From contig JBBDXA010000113.1 in the NCBI GenBank assembly GCA_040902585.1, forward strand, positions 1-32,570: a DNA stretch of 32,570 nucleotides, given 5' to 3'. Within the stretch, counting starts at the first letter, position 1, and the number at the start of each line of letters is the position of its first letter. Source of the DNA: JBBDXA01 sp040902585. Its GTDB lineage: Bacteria; Planctomycetota; Phycisphaerae; Phycisphaerales; Phycisphaeraceae. This document shows, in pieces, positions 8,042-16,578 of the stretch. The translations under genes were made by a program, and so were the position numbers. The notes under the pieces were generated by a model. That model ran no database searches, was not told the origin of the DNA, and saw only the letters and a list, made by a program, of their open reading frames with translations.

Positions 8042-9331
8042 ATGCGCACTCTTCAAGTCCTCGTCACCTTGCTCGCCTTCGCGTCGCAGGCCGTCGCCGC
8101 CGAACCGCGAGCATGGGTGGAAGACAATCTCCCACCTATTGTCGCGCTTTACAAAGAGCTCCACCAGAGCCCCGAGCTTTCCTACCAGGAAGAGCAGACA
8201 TCGCAGCGCATGGCGAAGGAACTCAAGGCGGTCGGCGCGGAAGTCACCACCGGCGTCGGCGGCTTCGGCGTCATCGGCATCCTCAAGAACGGCACAGGCC
8301 CGATGCTCATGCTCCGCGCCGACATGGACGCCCTGCCCGTCACCGAGCGCACCGGCCTTGCGTATGCCTCCACCGTGAAGGTGAAAAACCCCGACGACGG
8401 CAACGAGACCGGCGTGATGCACGCCTGCGGACACGATGTTCACATGGCCAACCTCGTCGGCGTCGCCCGCTATCTGGCCGCCAACAAGGGCGAATGGAAG
8501 GGCACGGTGATGTTCCTCTTCCAGCCGGCCGAGGAACGCGGCGGCGGTGCCAAGGCGATGCTCGGCGACAAGCTCTTCGAACGATTCGGCAAGCCGGATC
8601 TCGCCGTCGCATTCCATGTCGATTCGTATCTGGAAACCGGCAAGGTCGGCTTCCGCGGCGGCTACGCCATGGCCAATGTGGACAGCGTGGATATCACTTT
8701 GAAGGGCAAAGGCGGGCACGGCTCGCAGCCCCAAAGCACGATCGACCCCATCGCACAGGCGGGATACTTAATCGTCGAGTTGCAGTCGATCGTCAGTCGC
8801 GAGATCGATCCGCGCGAGGCGGCGGTCGTCACCGTCGGCGCGATTCATGGCGGCACCAAGCACAACATCATCCCCGACACCTGCGAGTTGAAACTGACCG
8901 TACGCAGCTACACCGATGAGGTGCGCGCGAAGCTGCTCGAAGCGATCGAGCGCAAGGCCAAGGCGGTGGCGGCGAGTTTCAAAGCCCCGGAGCCGGAAGT
9001 GAAATTCAGCGAAGGCACGCCGGCCCTGTTTAATCATGAAGACCTGACCAACCAGATCGCCGCGACCCTGCGCAAGACGCTGGGCAAGGACAACGTCGTG
9101 CCTGCGCTGCCTTCGATGGGCGGCGAAGACTTCGGCCGCTTCGGTCGGGCAGGCGTGCCGATCTGCATGTATCGCGTCGGCTCGGTGAATCCGGATCGCC
9201 TCGCGAAACTGCGCAAGGACAACGCAGTGCCCTCCGCGCACTCGCCGCTGTATTACCCTGATCCGCAAGAGACACTGCGGACGAGCATGACCACGATGTC
9301 GCAGATCGTGCTCGACCTCCTGAAGAAGTGA
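8042..9331 (+). CDS. Secreted M20D metallopeptidase/amidohydrolase
   Basis: 429 residues with a signal peptide (MRTLQVLVTLLAFASQAVAA). This is the M20D family of hippurate, IAA-amino acid and N-acyl-amino acid hydrolases. Motifs include LRADMDALPV at 91-100, HACGHDVHMA with metal ligands C129 and H131, the QPAEERGGGA glutamates at 164-165, the dimerisation-domain segment KGKGGHGSQPQ and the C-terminal GGEDFGRF. The family hydrolyses the amide bond of N-acylated amino acids or short peptides using two metal ions. ATG 8042 follows CGGAGG at 6-base spacing. The beta-lactamase/NamZ fusion follows after 60 bp and is probably co-transcribed, which suggests scavenging of cell-wall or peptide fragments outside the cytoplasmic membrane. 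The exact substrate is not determined. Confidence 0.9.
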   Translation: MRTLQVLVTLLAFASQAVAAEPRAWVEDNLPPIVALYKELHQSPELSYQEEQTSQRMAKELKAVGAEVTTGVGGFGVIGILKNGTGPMLMLRADMDALPVTERTGLAYASTVKVKNPDDGNETGVMHACGHDVHMANLVGVARYLAANKGEWKGTVMFLFQPAEERGGGAKAMLGDKLFERFGKPDLAVAFHVDSYLETGKVGFRGGYAMANVDSVDITLKGKGGHGSQPQSTIDPIAQAGYLIVELQSIVSREIDPREAAVVTVGAIHGGTKHNIIPDTCELKLTVRSYTDEVRAKLLEAIERKAKAVAASFKAPEPEVKFSEGTPALFNHEDLTNQIAATLRKTLGKDNVVPALPSMGGEDFGRFGRAGVPICMYRVGSVNPDRLAKLRKDNAVPSAHSPLYYPDPQETLRTSMTTMSQIVLDLLKK

Positions 9332-9391
9332 TCCCCCGCCTCCGGCCCCGCCTCCGCCGCTTGCGGCGTAGCAACGTCCAAAGGAATTCCC

Positions 9392-11668
9392 ATGCCAACA
9401 CCGCTGCGTTCGATCATCGCGCTCGCCCTTCTCGCAGCCACCCCCGCGCTCGCCCAGCTTCAAGTCCCCGAAGCGGACAAGCTCATCGAAGCGGCGATCG
9501 CCAAGGGCGACATCCCCGGCGCGGTCCTGCTCGTCGGCCACAAGGGCCAAACTGTCTATCGCAAAGCCTACGGTCACCGCGCCCTCGAACCGGCGAAGGA
9601 GGCGATGACCGTCGACACCCTCTTCGACATGGCTTCGCTCACCAAACCCATCGCCACTGCGACGAGCGTGTGCCTCCTCCTGGATCAGGGCAAGATCAAA
9701 CTCAGCGATCCGGTGGCGAAGCACTTGCCGGAGTTTGGCGCGAATGGCAAAGAGAAGATCACCATCGAACAACTGCTCACGCACCGCGGCGGCCTGATCG
9801 CCGACAATCACCTGCGCGATTACACCGATGGCAAACAGCAGGCCTGGAAAAATATCTGCGCCCTGAAAACCATCTACACCCCCGGCACGAAGGTGACCTA
9901 CACCGACGTCGGCTTCATCGTGCTGGGCGAACTGGTTGAACGCATCAGCGGCAAGCGCCTCAGTCACTTCGCGAAGGAGAATGTATTCGAACCGCTGGGG
10001 ATGAAAGACACGATGTACCTTCCTCCCAGTTCTCTTTACCCTCGCTGCGCTCCGACGGAGAAGCGCGACGGTGCGTGGATGAAGGGACAGGTCCACGACC
10101 CCCGCGCCTACTGGCTCGAAGGCGTCGCGGGCCATGCGGGCCTGTTCAGTACCGCCGATGATGTCGCGAAGTACGCCTGGATGCTGCTGCGCGGCGGCGA
10201 AGCCAACAAGGACTTCGGGGGCAAGCGCATCTTCTCGCAGGCCATGGTCACTGACATGATCCGCCCGCGCTATCTCACCGACGGCACCGGCGGACGCGGC
10301 CTGGGCTGGGATGTCGACACCGCCTACTCCTCCCCGCGAGGCCATCGCTACCCGCGCGGCACCTCCTACGGCCACACCGGTTTTACGGGCACCTCCCTCT
10401 GGATCGATCCCGCGAGTGACTCATTCGTCATCCTGCTGACCAATCGCGTTCACCCGAATGGCAAAGGAAACACCGTCGCCCTTCGCCGGGAGGTGGCGAC
10501 GGCCGTGTGTGATGTGATGCTTGCCGGCGCGAAGACGAATAGCGTTCTCACGGGCATCGATGTCCTGGTGCGCGACAGGTTCAAGCAGCTCGACGGCCGC
10601 AAGGTGGCACTGATCACCAATCACACCGGACGCGACGCCAAAGGCAACCGCACCGTCGATCTTCTGCACGAAGCGAAGAACGTCAACCTCGTCAAACTCT
10701 TCGCGCCCGAGCATGGCCTCTATGGCGTCCTTGACACGAAGGTCGGCCACGGCGTCGATGAGAAAACCAAGCTCCCCGTTTTCAGCCTGTACGGCGACAC
10801 ACGACGCCCTTCCAAGGAAATGCTCGAAGGCGTGGACACCATCGTGTTTGATATCCAGGACATCGGCACGCGCTTTTACACCTACATCTCCACGCTCGGC
10901 AACGCGATGGAGGAGGCCGCGAAACTGGGCATCCGCGTCGTCGTGCTCGATCGACCTAATCCGATTTCGCCGCTGGGCATCGACGGCCCCATCTCCGATA
11001 GCGATCGTTCGAGCTTCGTCTGCTATCGCCCCCTGCCTTTGGTGCATGGCATGACCGTCGGCGAACTGGCGATGCTCTTCAACAAGGAAGACAAGATCAA
11101 CTGCGACTTACAGGTTGTAAAGTGCGAAGGCTGGAAGCGATCGATGTGGTTCGATGACACCGGCCTGACGTGGGTGAACCCTTCGCCGAACATGCGCAAC
11201 CTGACGCAGGCGACGGTTTACGCCGCGGTGGGCTTGGTGGAGTACTCGAATATCTCCGTCGGGCGCGGCACGGATCAGCCTTTTGAATTCCTGGGCGCGC
11301 CGTGGATTGACGGGCCGGCCTTGGCGGCGGCGATGAATGAGCTCAAGCTGCCGGGGGTTCGCTTCGTGCCCATCGAGTTCACGCCGGAGTCGAGCAAGTA
11401 CAAAGGCGAGGCGTGCAAGGGCGTTTACATTCTCCTGACGGACCGGGCGAAGCTGCAACCCGCGCGGACCGGCCTGAGCCTGGCGCGAAAGCTGCTTGAT
11501 GTGCATGGCCCCTCGTTCGAGGCCCTTCCGATGCTGAAGCTGCTTTGCAGTTTTAAGACTTACGAAGCCGTGATGGGCACCCGCGATCCGGCGACGCTGC
11601 CTGCGACCTGGGCGGATGAACTGGCGACTTTCGAGCGCGTGCGCGCGAAATACCTGATGTATGAGTGA
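9392..11668 (+). CDS. Secreted serine beta-lactamase-fold / NamZ (DUF1343) fusion
   Basis: 758 residues with a signal peptide ending near ALAQ. Residues 25-375 form a class C beta-lactamase/esterase-like domain with SLTK (nucleophile S82, K85), the Tyr motif as YTDVG (Y170) and HTG (in YGHTGFTG) as the third motif. Residues 385-758 are DUF1343, the exo-beta-N-acetylmuramidase NamZ family: KVALITNHTGRD, KLFAPEHGLYG, FDIQDIGTRFYTYI, VVLDRPNP and VNPSPNMRNL. NamZ enzymes release MurNAc from the non-reducing end of peptidoglycan fragments. The N-terminal domain could trim stem peptides or acyl groups. The pairing in one chain suggests coordinated degradation of cell-wall debris. AAGGA lies 5 bases before the ATG. 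Two-domain proteins of this type are also known in Bacteroidota. Confidence 0.88.
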   Translation: MPTPLRSIIALALLAATPALAQLQVPEADKLIEAAIAKGDIPGAVLLVGHKGQTVYRKAYGHRALEPAKEAMTVDTLFDMASLTKPIATATSVCLLLDQGKIKLSDPVAKHLPEFGANGKEKITIEQLLTHRGGLIADNHLRDYTDGKQQAWKNICALKTIYTPGTKVTYTDVGFIVLGELVERISGKRLSHFAKENVFEPLGMKDTMYLPPSSLYPRCAPTEKRDGAWMKGQVHDPRAYWLEGVAGHAGLFSTADDVAKYAWMLLRGGEANKDFGGKRIFSQAMVTDMIRPRYLTDGTGGRGLGWDVDTAYSSPRGHRYPRGTSYGHTGFTGTSLWIDPASDSFVILLTNRVHPNGKGNTVALRREVATAVCDVMLAGAKTNSVLTGIDVLVRDRFKQLDGRKVALITNHTGRDAKGNRTVDLLHEAKNVNLVKLFAPEHGLYGVLDTKVGHGVDEKTKLPVFSLYGDTRRPSKEMLEGVDTIVFDIQDIGTRFYTYISTLGNAMEEAAKLGIRVVVLDRPNPISPLGIDGPISDSDRSSFVCYRPLPLVHGMTVGELAMLFNKEDKINCDLQVVKCEGWKRSMWFDDTGLTWVNPSPNMRNLTQATVYAAVGLVEYSNISVGRGTDQPFEFLGAPWIDGPALAAAMNELKLPGVRFVPIEFTPESSKYKGEACKGVYILLTDRAKLQPARTGLSLARKLLDVHGPSFEALPMLKLLCSFKTYEAVMGTRDPATLPATWADELATFERVRAKYLMYE

Positions 11669-11734
11669 TACGGGTTCGCCGGTTAGCGGCGCGGCCGAGT
11701 CCGGAGGCCCTCCCTCCGCGCCTTTGTTTCATCT

Positions 11735-12223
11735 TCAATACTTCAAACCGCTCTCCCGGACATGCACGAACGGGTCGCCGCCAAAGTAGTTGCCGCCGAC
11801 GACTTTGCCGATGAAGATGTCGTGGTCGCCTTCATAATCCATGTGGCAAACCAGGTCGCATTCGAAGTAACCGAGGCCTCCCGCCAGGACGGGTGATTTG
11901 TTGACGGTCTGGCTGACGAGTTCAAAACCGAGGAACGGGTCTTCGGACACGTCTATCTTCCCGGCGAACTTTCGCATGAGCACCTTGTCGCCCTTTTGTA
12001 TCTGGCAGAGGGCGAACTTATGCGAGTTGGAGATGAGCGGCATGATCGGCCGGCCCTTGGCGATGGCGATCGAAAGCATCAGCGGCTCGAACGACGCCTG
12101 CTGCACCCAACTGGCGAGCATGCCCATGCGGCGTTCTTCAAACATCGCGGTGAGGATGAAAATACCCGAAGGCACGCGCCCCATGGCGAGGGCGGCTTTG
12201 TCGAGATCTGGTTTATCCGTCAT
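11735..12223 (-). CDS. Flavin reductase family protein
   Basis: 162 residues matching the flavin reductase-like FMN-binding split-barrel domain: ALAMGRVPSGIFILTA at the start, MLASWVQQASFEPLMLSIAIAKGR, NSHKFALCQI and a central GGLGYFECDLV followed by GDHDIFIGKVVGG. These proteins reduce FMN or FAD with NAD(P)H, or act as FMN-bound electron carriers for a partner oxygenase or diiron protein. No partner is adjacent. The gene converges on the NamZ fusion, with 66 bp between stops, and diverges from the phosphatase gene. No Shine-Dalgarno sequence is obvious. The general family is secure and the physiological partner unknown. Confidence 0.85.
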   Translation of the reverse strand: MTDKPDLDKAALAMGRVPSGIFILTAMFEERRMGMLASWVQQASFEPLMLSIAIAKGRPIMPLISNSHKFALCQIQKGDKVLMRKFAGKIDVSEDPFLGFELVSQTVNKSPVLAGGLGYFECDLVCHMDYEGDHDIFIGKVVGGNYFGGDPFVHVRESGLKY

Positions 12224-12450
12224 GCGTCGAACCCGTACTCGCAGCCCCGAAGAGCTGACGACCTAAAAACAACTGCGTGCAGCCGACGGACAAGACGCCA
12301 TCCATCCAGGCTGCCGCCGATTCGTATGCAGGCGGACGATTCCGAGCGGTCAGCATACGGACGGTCAGGATGATTGCAAGCGGCGGAGGGGAAGTAACTG
12401 CCCTGCTACCCTCCCGAAGTGGGAGTCGAATCAGATCAGCGCGAAAGGCG

Positions 12451-12480
12451 TTCGCATCGCGCGGGCGATTCCCCTATAAA
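12451..12480 (+). promoter_or_regulatory. Promoter, probably leaderless (TTCGCA-18-TATAAA)
   Basis: TTCGCA at 12451-12456 and TATAAA at 12475-12480 are 18 bp apart. The -10 box ends 8 bases before the ATG at 12489, so transcription would begin at or next to the start codon. No ribosome-binding site is present. Confidence 0.5.
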
Positions 12481-12488
12481 CCTCCGCC

Positions 12489-13139
12489 ATGTCATCAAAG
12501 TACGACGCAGTCATGTTCGACCTCGACGGCACGCTTGCCGACACGCTGGCGGATATCGCCGCTGCCGCCAATCATGCGCTGGGAACACTTGGTCACGCGC
12601 CGATCGAGTTGCCTCGCTATCGCTACCTCGCCGGCCAGGGACTTCACAGTCTCATGGCTGAAGCGCTGGACGCGGATCATGCCGACAAAATCGATGAAGG
12701 CATGGCGGCGTTCCGCGCGTACTACGCTGAGCATTACATCGATCACACCAGGCCTTACGCGGGCATTCCCGACCTCCTGGATGAACTGACGCGGCGATCG
12801 GTGCCGATGACCGTGCTGAGCAACAAGCCGCACCCTGCCACGCAGACGGTCATGGCCGAGGTCTTCGGCAAGTGGAAGTTCGACATGATCCTGGGCCATC
12901 GCCCGGGCACGCCGCTGAAACCAGATCCCGCCTCGGCGCTGGAGATCACGCGGGAGCTGAAAGTGGAGCCGGCGCGGTGGGTCTATGTCGGCGACACGAA
13001 GGTGGACATGGAGACGGCGACGGCTGCGGGCCTGTTTGCCGTGGGTGTGACATGGGGCTTCCGCGATGAGCCGGAGCTGGTCGCCAGCGGCGCGAAGGTG
13101 ATCATCCATGACCCGATGGAGTTGCTGGCGTGGATATGA
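12489..13139 (+). CDS. gph: HAD-superfamily phosphoglycolate phosphatase-like
   Basis: 216 residues with all HAD motifs: FDLDGTLADT (nucleophile D11, acid D13), LSNKP (motif II), LKPDP (motif III lysine) and YVGDTKVDMETA (motif IV acids). A helical C1 cap lies at about residues 18-85. The best fit is the Gph/PGP group, which dephosphorylates 2-phosphoglycolate from DNA repair or oxygenase side reactions; related phosphatases of other small phosphates look alike. The gene stands alone, divergent from the flavin reductase, with its own promoter-like sequence. The HAD call is certain and the substrate moderately so. Confidence 0.85.
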   Translation: MSSKYDAVMFDLDGTLADTLADIAAAANHALGTLGHAPIELPRYRYLAGQGLHSLMAEALDADHADKIDEGMAAFRAYYAEHYIDHTRPYAGIPDLLDELTRRSVPMTVLSNKPHPATQTVMAEVFGKWKFDMILGHRPGTPLKPDPASALEITRELKVEPARWVYVGDTKVDMETATAAGLFAVGVTWGFRDEPELVASGAKVIIHDPMELLAWI

Positions 13140-13242
13140 GGGGAAGTGAAGTGATGTGATGCGAGGATGATTGCGTTGGGTGCCACAGACGAGTCCGGTC
13201 TGCCACATCTGCACCCCCTATCCGCCCCCGCCTTCCCTTTCG

Positions 13243-13248
13243 TACAAT
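13243..13248 (+). promoter_or_regulatory. -10-like hexamer of a putative leaderless promoter
   Basis: TACAAT ends 6 bases before the ATG at 13255. No Shine-Dalgarno sequence is seen and no good -35 can be read in the GC-rich sequence upstream. Confidence 0.45.
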
Positions 13249-13254
13249 GATTTG

Positions 13255-14430
13255 ATGATCCACAAAACCATCCCCGCGTTCCTGATCGCCCTCCTTTTCT
13301 CCGCTCCTCTTCTCGCGGCTGACCCTGTCGGCGTGAAGATCGAACAGGTCTGGAGCCAGTTCCAGATCCAGCGGCCCATCGCGCTCACCCATCCCGGCGA
13401 TGGCAGCGATCGCATCTTCGTGGTCGAGCAGAACGGCCGCGTGCTCTGGTGGGAGAACAAGCCTGATGCGGACAAGCTAAACGTCGCGCTGGACATGCGC
13501 AGCGTCACCGGCCGTAAGAGCAACGAGGAAGGCCTGATCGGCTTCGCGTTCCACCCCAAGTTCAAAGAGAACCGCCAGGTCTTCGTTCACTACACCGTCG
13601 CCCCGCAACTGAAGAATCGCCTCTCGCGTTTCACCATGAACGAAGCACGCGAAGTGATCGATCCCAAGAGCGAACAGGTGATCCTCGAAATGGATCAACC
13701 CTTCAACAACCACAACGGCGGCTGCATCGCCTTCGGGCCTGATGGCTACCTCTACATCGCTTTCGGCGACGGCGGCCAGCGCGACGATCCGCTCAACGCG
13801 GCCCAGAACAAGAACTCCTGGCTCGGCAAGATTCTGCGCATCGATGTGGATGTGCCCTGGAGCAAAGACAAGGCCTACGCGGTACCGAAGGACAATCCGC
13901 TGGTCGGCAAGAGCGACGTCAAGCCGGAGATCTACGCCTACGGCCTTCGCAACCCCTGGCGCTTCAGCTTCGACCGCAAGACCGGCGACCTGTACGCAGG
14001 CGATGTCGGTCAGGACAAGTGGGAGATGATTTACATCGTCAAGAACGGCGGCAACTACGGCTGGCCTGTCATGGAAGGCACGAGCAAGTTCACCAAGCAG
14101 AACGGCACGAAGCCGGAGCTCGCCGAGGGCGAGAAGGTCACCCCGCCGATCGCTGAGCACGATCACGGTCAGGCCAAGTCCATCACCGGCGGGCACGTCT
14201 ATCGCGGCAAGGCGATTCCCGATCTCGTCGGCGCGTATGTCTACGGCGACTACCAGACCGGCCTGATGTGGTACCTGCGCTGGGACGGCACCAAGGCGAC
14301 GAAGCCGCAGTACATGGGCAGCGTGCAGGAAATCTCCAGCTTCGGCGAAGACAAGGACGGCGAGGTGTACGTCTGCAATCTGAATCTGAAAGGCTACGGC
14401 AAGCTGTACAAGCTCAAGCCGGCGGAGTGA
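13255..14430 (+). CDS. Secreted PQQ-type glucose/sorbosone dehydrogenase
   Basis: 391 residues with a signal peptide (MIHKTIPAFLIALLFSAPLLAA). The mature protein is the GSDH six-bladed propeller (PF07995): RPIALTHPGDGSDRIFVVEQ, EEGLIGFAFHPKF, LYIAFGDGGQRDDPLNAAQ, SWLGKILRIDVD, YGLRNPWRFSFDR and GGNYGWPVMEG. These enzymes oxidise aldoses at the periplasmic side, usually with PQQ. Many planctomycete paralogues have unproven cofactor use. A longer in-frame start at 13171 is rejected because it precedes the signal peptide and a -10-like box lies between. The stop codon overlaps the palindromic element at 14430. Confidence 0.9.
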   Translation: MIHKTIPAFLIALLFSAPLLAADPVGVKIEQVWSQFQIQRPIALTHPGDGSDRIFVVEQNGRVLWWENKPDADKLNVALDMRSVTGRKSNEEGLIGFAFHPKFKENRQVFVHYTVAPQLKNRLSRFTMNEAREVIDPKSEQVILEMDQPFNNHNGGCIAFGPDGYLYIAFGDGGQRDDPLNAAQNKNSWLGKILRIDVDVPWSKDKAYAVPKDNPLVGKSDVKPEIYAYGLRNPWRFSFDRKTGDLYAGDVGQDKWEMIYIVKNGGNYGWPVMEGTSKFTKQNGTKPELAEGEKVTPPIAEHDHGQAKSITGGHVYRGKAIPDLVGAYVYGDYQTGLMWYLRWDGTKATKPQYMGSVQEISSFGEDKDGEVYVCNLNLKGYGKLYKLKPAE

Positions 14431-14532
14431 GCACCATCCCGAAAGGGTGGTGCTATTGGTGAACGGACGGAAGAGGCGAACAACGCAACAGAAATCTGAG
14501 CGCCAACAGCACCACCCTGTCGGGATGGTGCT
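14430..14532. repeat. 103-bp BIME-like element with 25-bp inverted ends
   Basis: The 25 bases at 14430-14454 and 14508-14532 are reverse complements with one mismatch, and each arm also folds on itself (AGCACCAT...GTGGTGCT). The element fills the space between the convergent sugar dehydrogenase and recJ genes and begins on the last base of the former's stop codon. No T-run follows, so a terminator role is possible but unproven. Confidence 0.85.
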
Positions 14533-14540
14533 CCCGTTCC

Positions 14541-16382
14541 TCACACCAGCCGAATATCCTTCACGTGCATGTCCGGCCGGCGCTGGTCGCCCCAGATGTT
14601 GATCTTCGGTTCGAAGACCACATCCACCATCGCACCGCGCGGCAGCTTCTCCGCCAGTTCGCCCAGCCCGAAGCCGATGCCCTGAAGCAGGCAGCGCTCA
14701 TGCCGTAGATTCAGGCGAAGGTGCGTGCCGCTGGTGCCGATGCGCCTGCCGGGCTCAGCGACCTGCACGTTTCTCACGCAAAGCACCGGCGCGGGATTGT
14801 CGCGCCCGAACGGCGCCAGGGCCTGCACCTGCTGCACCAGTTCTATCGTCACATCCGACAGGGCGCAGTCCGCATCGATCTGAATCACGGGCAAAAGGTC
14901 TTCGGGCGCGAGCTTCTGATTGATGAACGCGATCAACTCTTCGCGAAAGGCATCGACGCGCGATCGCTCCATGCGCAGGCCCGCGGCCATGGCGTGTCCG
15001 CCGAAGGTGGACAGGTGATGCGAGCAGGCGGACAGAGCTTCGTGAATGGAAACGCCCAGCACGCTGCGGGCGGAGCCGTGCGCTTCGCCGTTGTCGAAGT
15101 TGAGCATGACGGTGGGCCGGTTGAAAGTCTCGACCAGTCGCGAGGCGACGATGCCGATGACGCCGGTGTGCCACCCTTCGCAGCCCAGCACAATGGCGCG
15201 CCGATCAACGTGGTCATAGCCCAGATCCACGACCATCTGCTTCGCCTGCTCGGTGATGGCGCGTTCCGTCGCCCGGCGATCATCGTTGATCTTGCTCAGA
15301 TAATCGGCAAGCTTCTTCGCCTCGGATTCATCTTCAGTGGTAAAGAGGCGAAGGGCATCGGCTGCGTGCCCGAGTCTGCCGCAGGCATTGAGGCGAGGGC
15401 CGAGCACGAAGCCGACGTGGAAGGCATCGATCTTCTCTTCGCGCAGGTTGGCGGCATCGATGAGCGCGTTGAGGCCGATGAAACGCGTGCGTTTGACCTG
15501 TCCCAGGCCGAAGGTGGTGATGATGCGGTTCTCATCGACGAGCGGCACGACATCGGCAACCGTACCGAGGGCCGCGACGCTCAGGAGATCGAGCAGCAGT
15601 TTGCGGAACGCCTCCGGCACGCGCTCGCTGCCGGTGTGGACCTTCGCGAACTGCCAGGCCAGTTTGAAGGCCACGCCCGCGCCGCAGAGATCGGGGAAGG
15701 GGTAAGGGTTCCGGGTTCCGGATTCCGGGTTCCGGGTTTGGGAATTCTTCAACTCGGAACCCGGAACTGAAAACCCGGAACCGCGCAAGCGCGGATGCAC
15801 CAGGATGCTCGCGTCGGGAAAACCTTCCTCTGCGAACTCATGATGATCGGTGATGATGAGCTCGATGCCCGCATCCTTGGCGGCGCGGGCGGGCTCGAGG
15901 GCGGTGATGCCGCAGTCGACGGAGATGATCAGCGGCGAGCGCGAGCCGTGGGCTTTGCCGAGGGAGAGCAGGGCTTCGGTGTTCAGGCCGTAGCCTTCCT
16001 CGACGCGATGCGGGATGTAGGTGTGGACTTCGCCGCCGGCGAGTTTGAGGATGTGATAGAGAATCGTGGAGGCTGCCACGCCATCGACGTCGTAGTCGCC
16101 GTAGATGACGATGGGTTGTCCATCGCGCACAGCCTTGTCGAGTCGATGAGCCGCTTCAGTGATGCCGGGCATCCTGGCTGGATCGTGAAGGTCGGTCAGT
16201 CGCGGGTGAAGGAAAGGTTCCGCTCGGGCGGCGTCGCTCAGGCCGCGGTTGCACAGCAGGCGTGCGACGAGCGGATGAACGCCCAATTCGGAGACGAGCT
16301 GGGCGGGGTCTGATCCCTTGCCGTTCGCTGCCGCGCGAGATCGGCTTCCTTCCCAGCGGAACAGCATTCCTTTGCTCGTCAT
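14541..16382 (-). CDS. recJ: Single-stranded-DNA-specific exonuclease RecJ
   Basis: 613 residues. Motifs of the DHH phosphoesterase core are clear: VIYGDYDVDGVA (D96, D98), IISVDCGIT (D156) and IITDHHEF (D179-H181). Further along are GPRLNACGRLG, the DHHA1 signature GGHAMAAGL and a C-terminal OB-like domain. RecJ degrades single-stranded DNA 5' to 3' in RecF-pathway recombination, mismatch repair and base-excision repair. Between VHPRLRGSG and YPFPDLCGAGVAFKLA, where RecJ proteins normally have a short link, about 26 extra residues (201-226) are encoded by a heptamer repeat array that keeps the frame. The motifs on both sides are intact, so the enzyme is probably functional. Confidence 0.95.
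   Translation of the reverse strand: MTSKGMLFRWEGSRSRAAANGKGSDPAQLVSELGVHPLVARLLCNRGLSDAARAEPFLHPRLTDLHDPARMPGITEAAHRLDKAVRDGQPIVIYGDYDVDGVAASTILYHILKLAGGEVHTYIPHRVEEGYGLNTEALLSLGKAHGSRSPLIISVDCGITALEPARAAKDAGIELIITDHHEFAEEGFPDASILVHPRLRGSGFSVPGSELKNSQTRNPESGTRNPYPFPDLCGAGVAFKLAWQFAKVHTGSERVPEAFRKLLLDLLSVAALGTVADVVPLVDENRIITTFGLGQVKRTRFIGLNALIDAANLREEKIDAFHVGFVLGPRLNACGRLGHAADALRLFTTEDESEAKKLADYLSKINDDRRATERAITEQAKQMVVDLGYDHVDRRAIVLGCEGWHTGVIGIVASRLVETFNRPTVMLNFDNGEAHGSARSVLGVSIHEALSACSHHLSTFGGHAMAAGLRMERSRVDAFREELIAFINQKLAPEDLLPVIQIDADCALSDVTIELVQQVQALAPFGRDNPAPVLCVRNVQVAEPGRRIGTSGTHLRLNLRHERCLLQGIGFGLGELAEKLPRGAMVDVVFEPKINIWGDQRRPDMHVKDIRLV
15706..15783. repeat. Heptanucleotide array GGGTTCC inside recJ, in frame
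   Basis: Eleven consecutive 7-base units: five variants of GGGTTCC, two central units (GGAATTC, TTCAACT) and four reverse-complement variants of CGGAACC. The whole forms a long hairpin. Its 78 bp equal 26 codons, so the recJ reading frame is preserved. Confidence 0.85.
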
Positions 16383-16388
16383 GCCCGC

Positions 16389-16394
16389 AGTGTA
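16389..16394 (-). promoter_or_regulatory. -10-like hexamer of a putative leaderless promoter
   Basis: On the minus strand TACACT ends 6 bases before the recJ ATG at 16382. No Shine-Dalgarno sequence is seen. Confidence 0.4.
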
Positions 16395-16578
16395 ACGTCT
16401 GTGACGATGGAGCGGTTTGTAGGAGGATGCAAAAGCTGGGAATCAAGCGGGCACGAAAATGTCACGAAGGACGACTCAAGTCACGCCGATAACTCACGAT
16501 GACGTTGCGGCGCGCCTGATGCGCCCAAGGTGTTTCACCCCAAGGCCGACGCGGCCCAAACTGCACGGAGACTCGCTC

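Noticed and set aside
8768..10375. 535-codon open frame on the minus strand
   Set aside because: It lies opposite the M20D and beta-lactamase/NamZ genes, shows no domain, and is the usual antisense shadow of GC-rich coding DNA.
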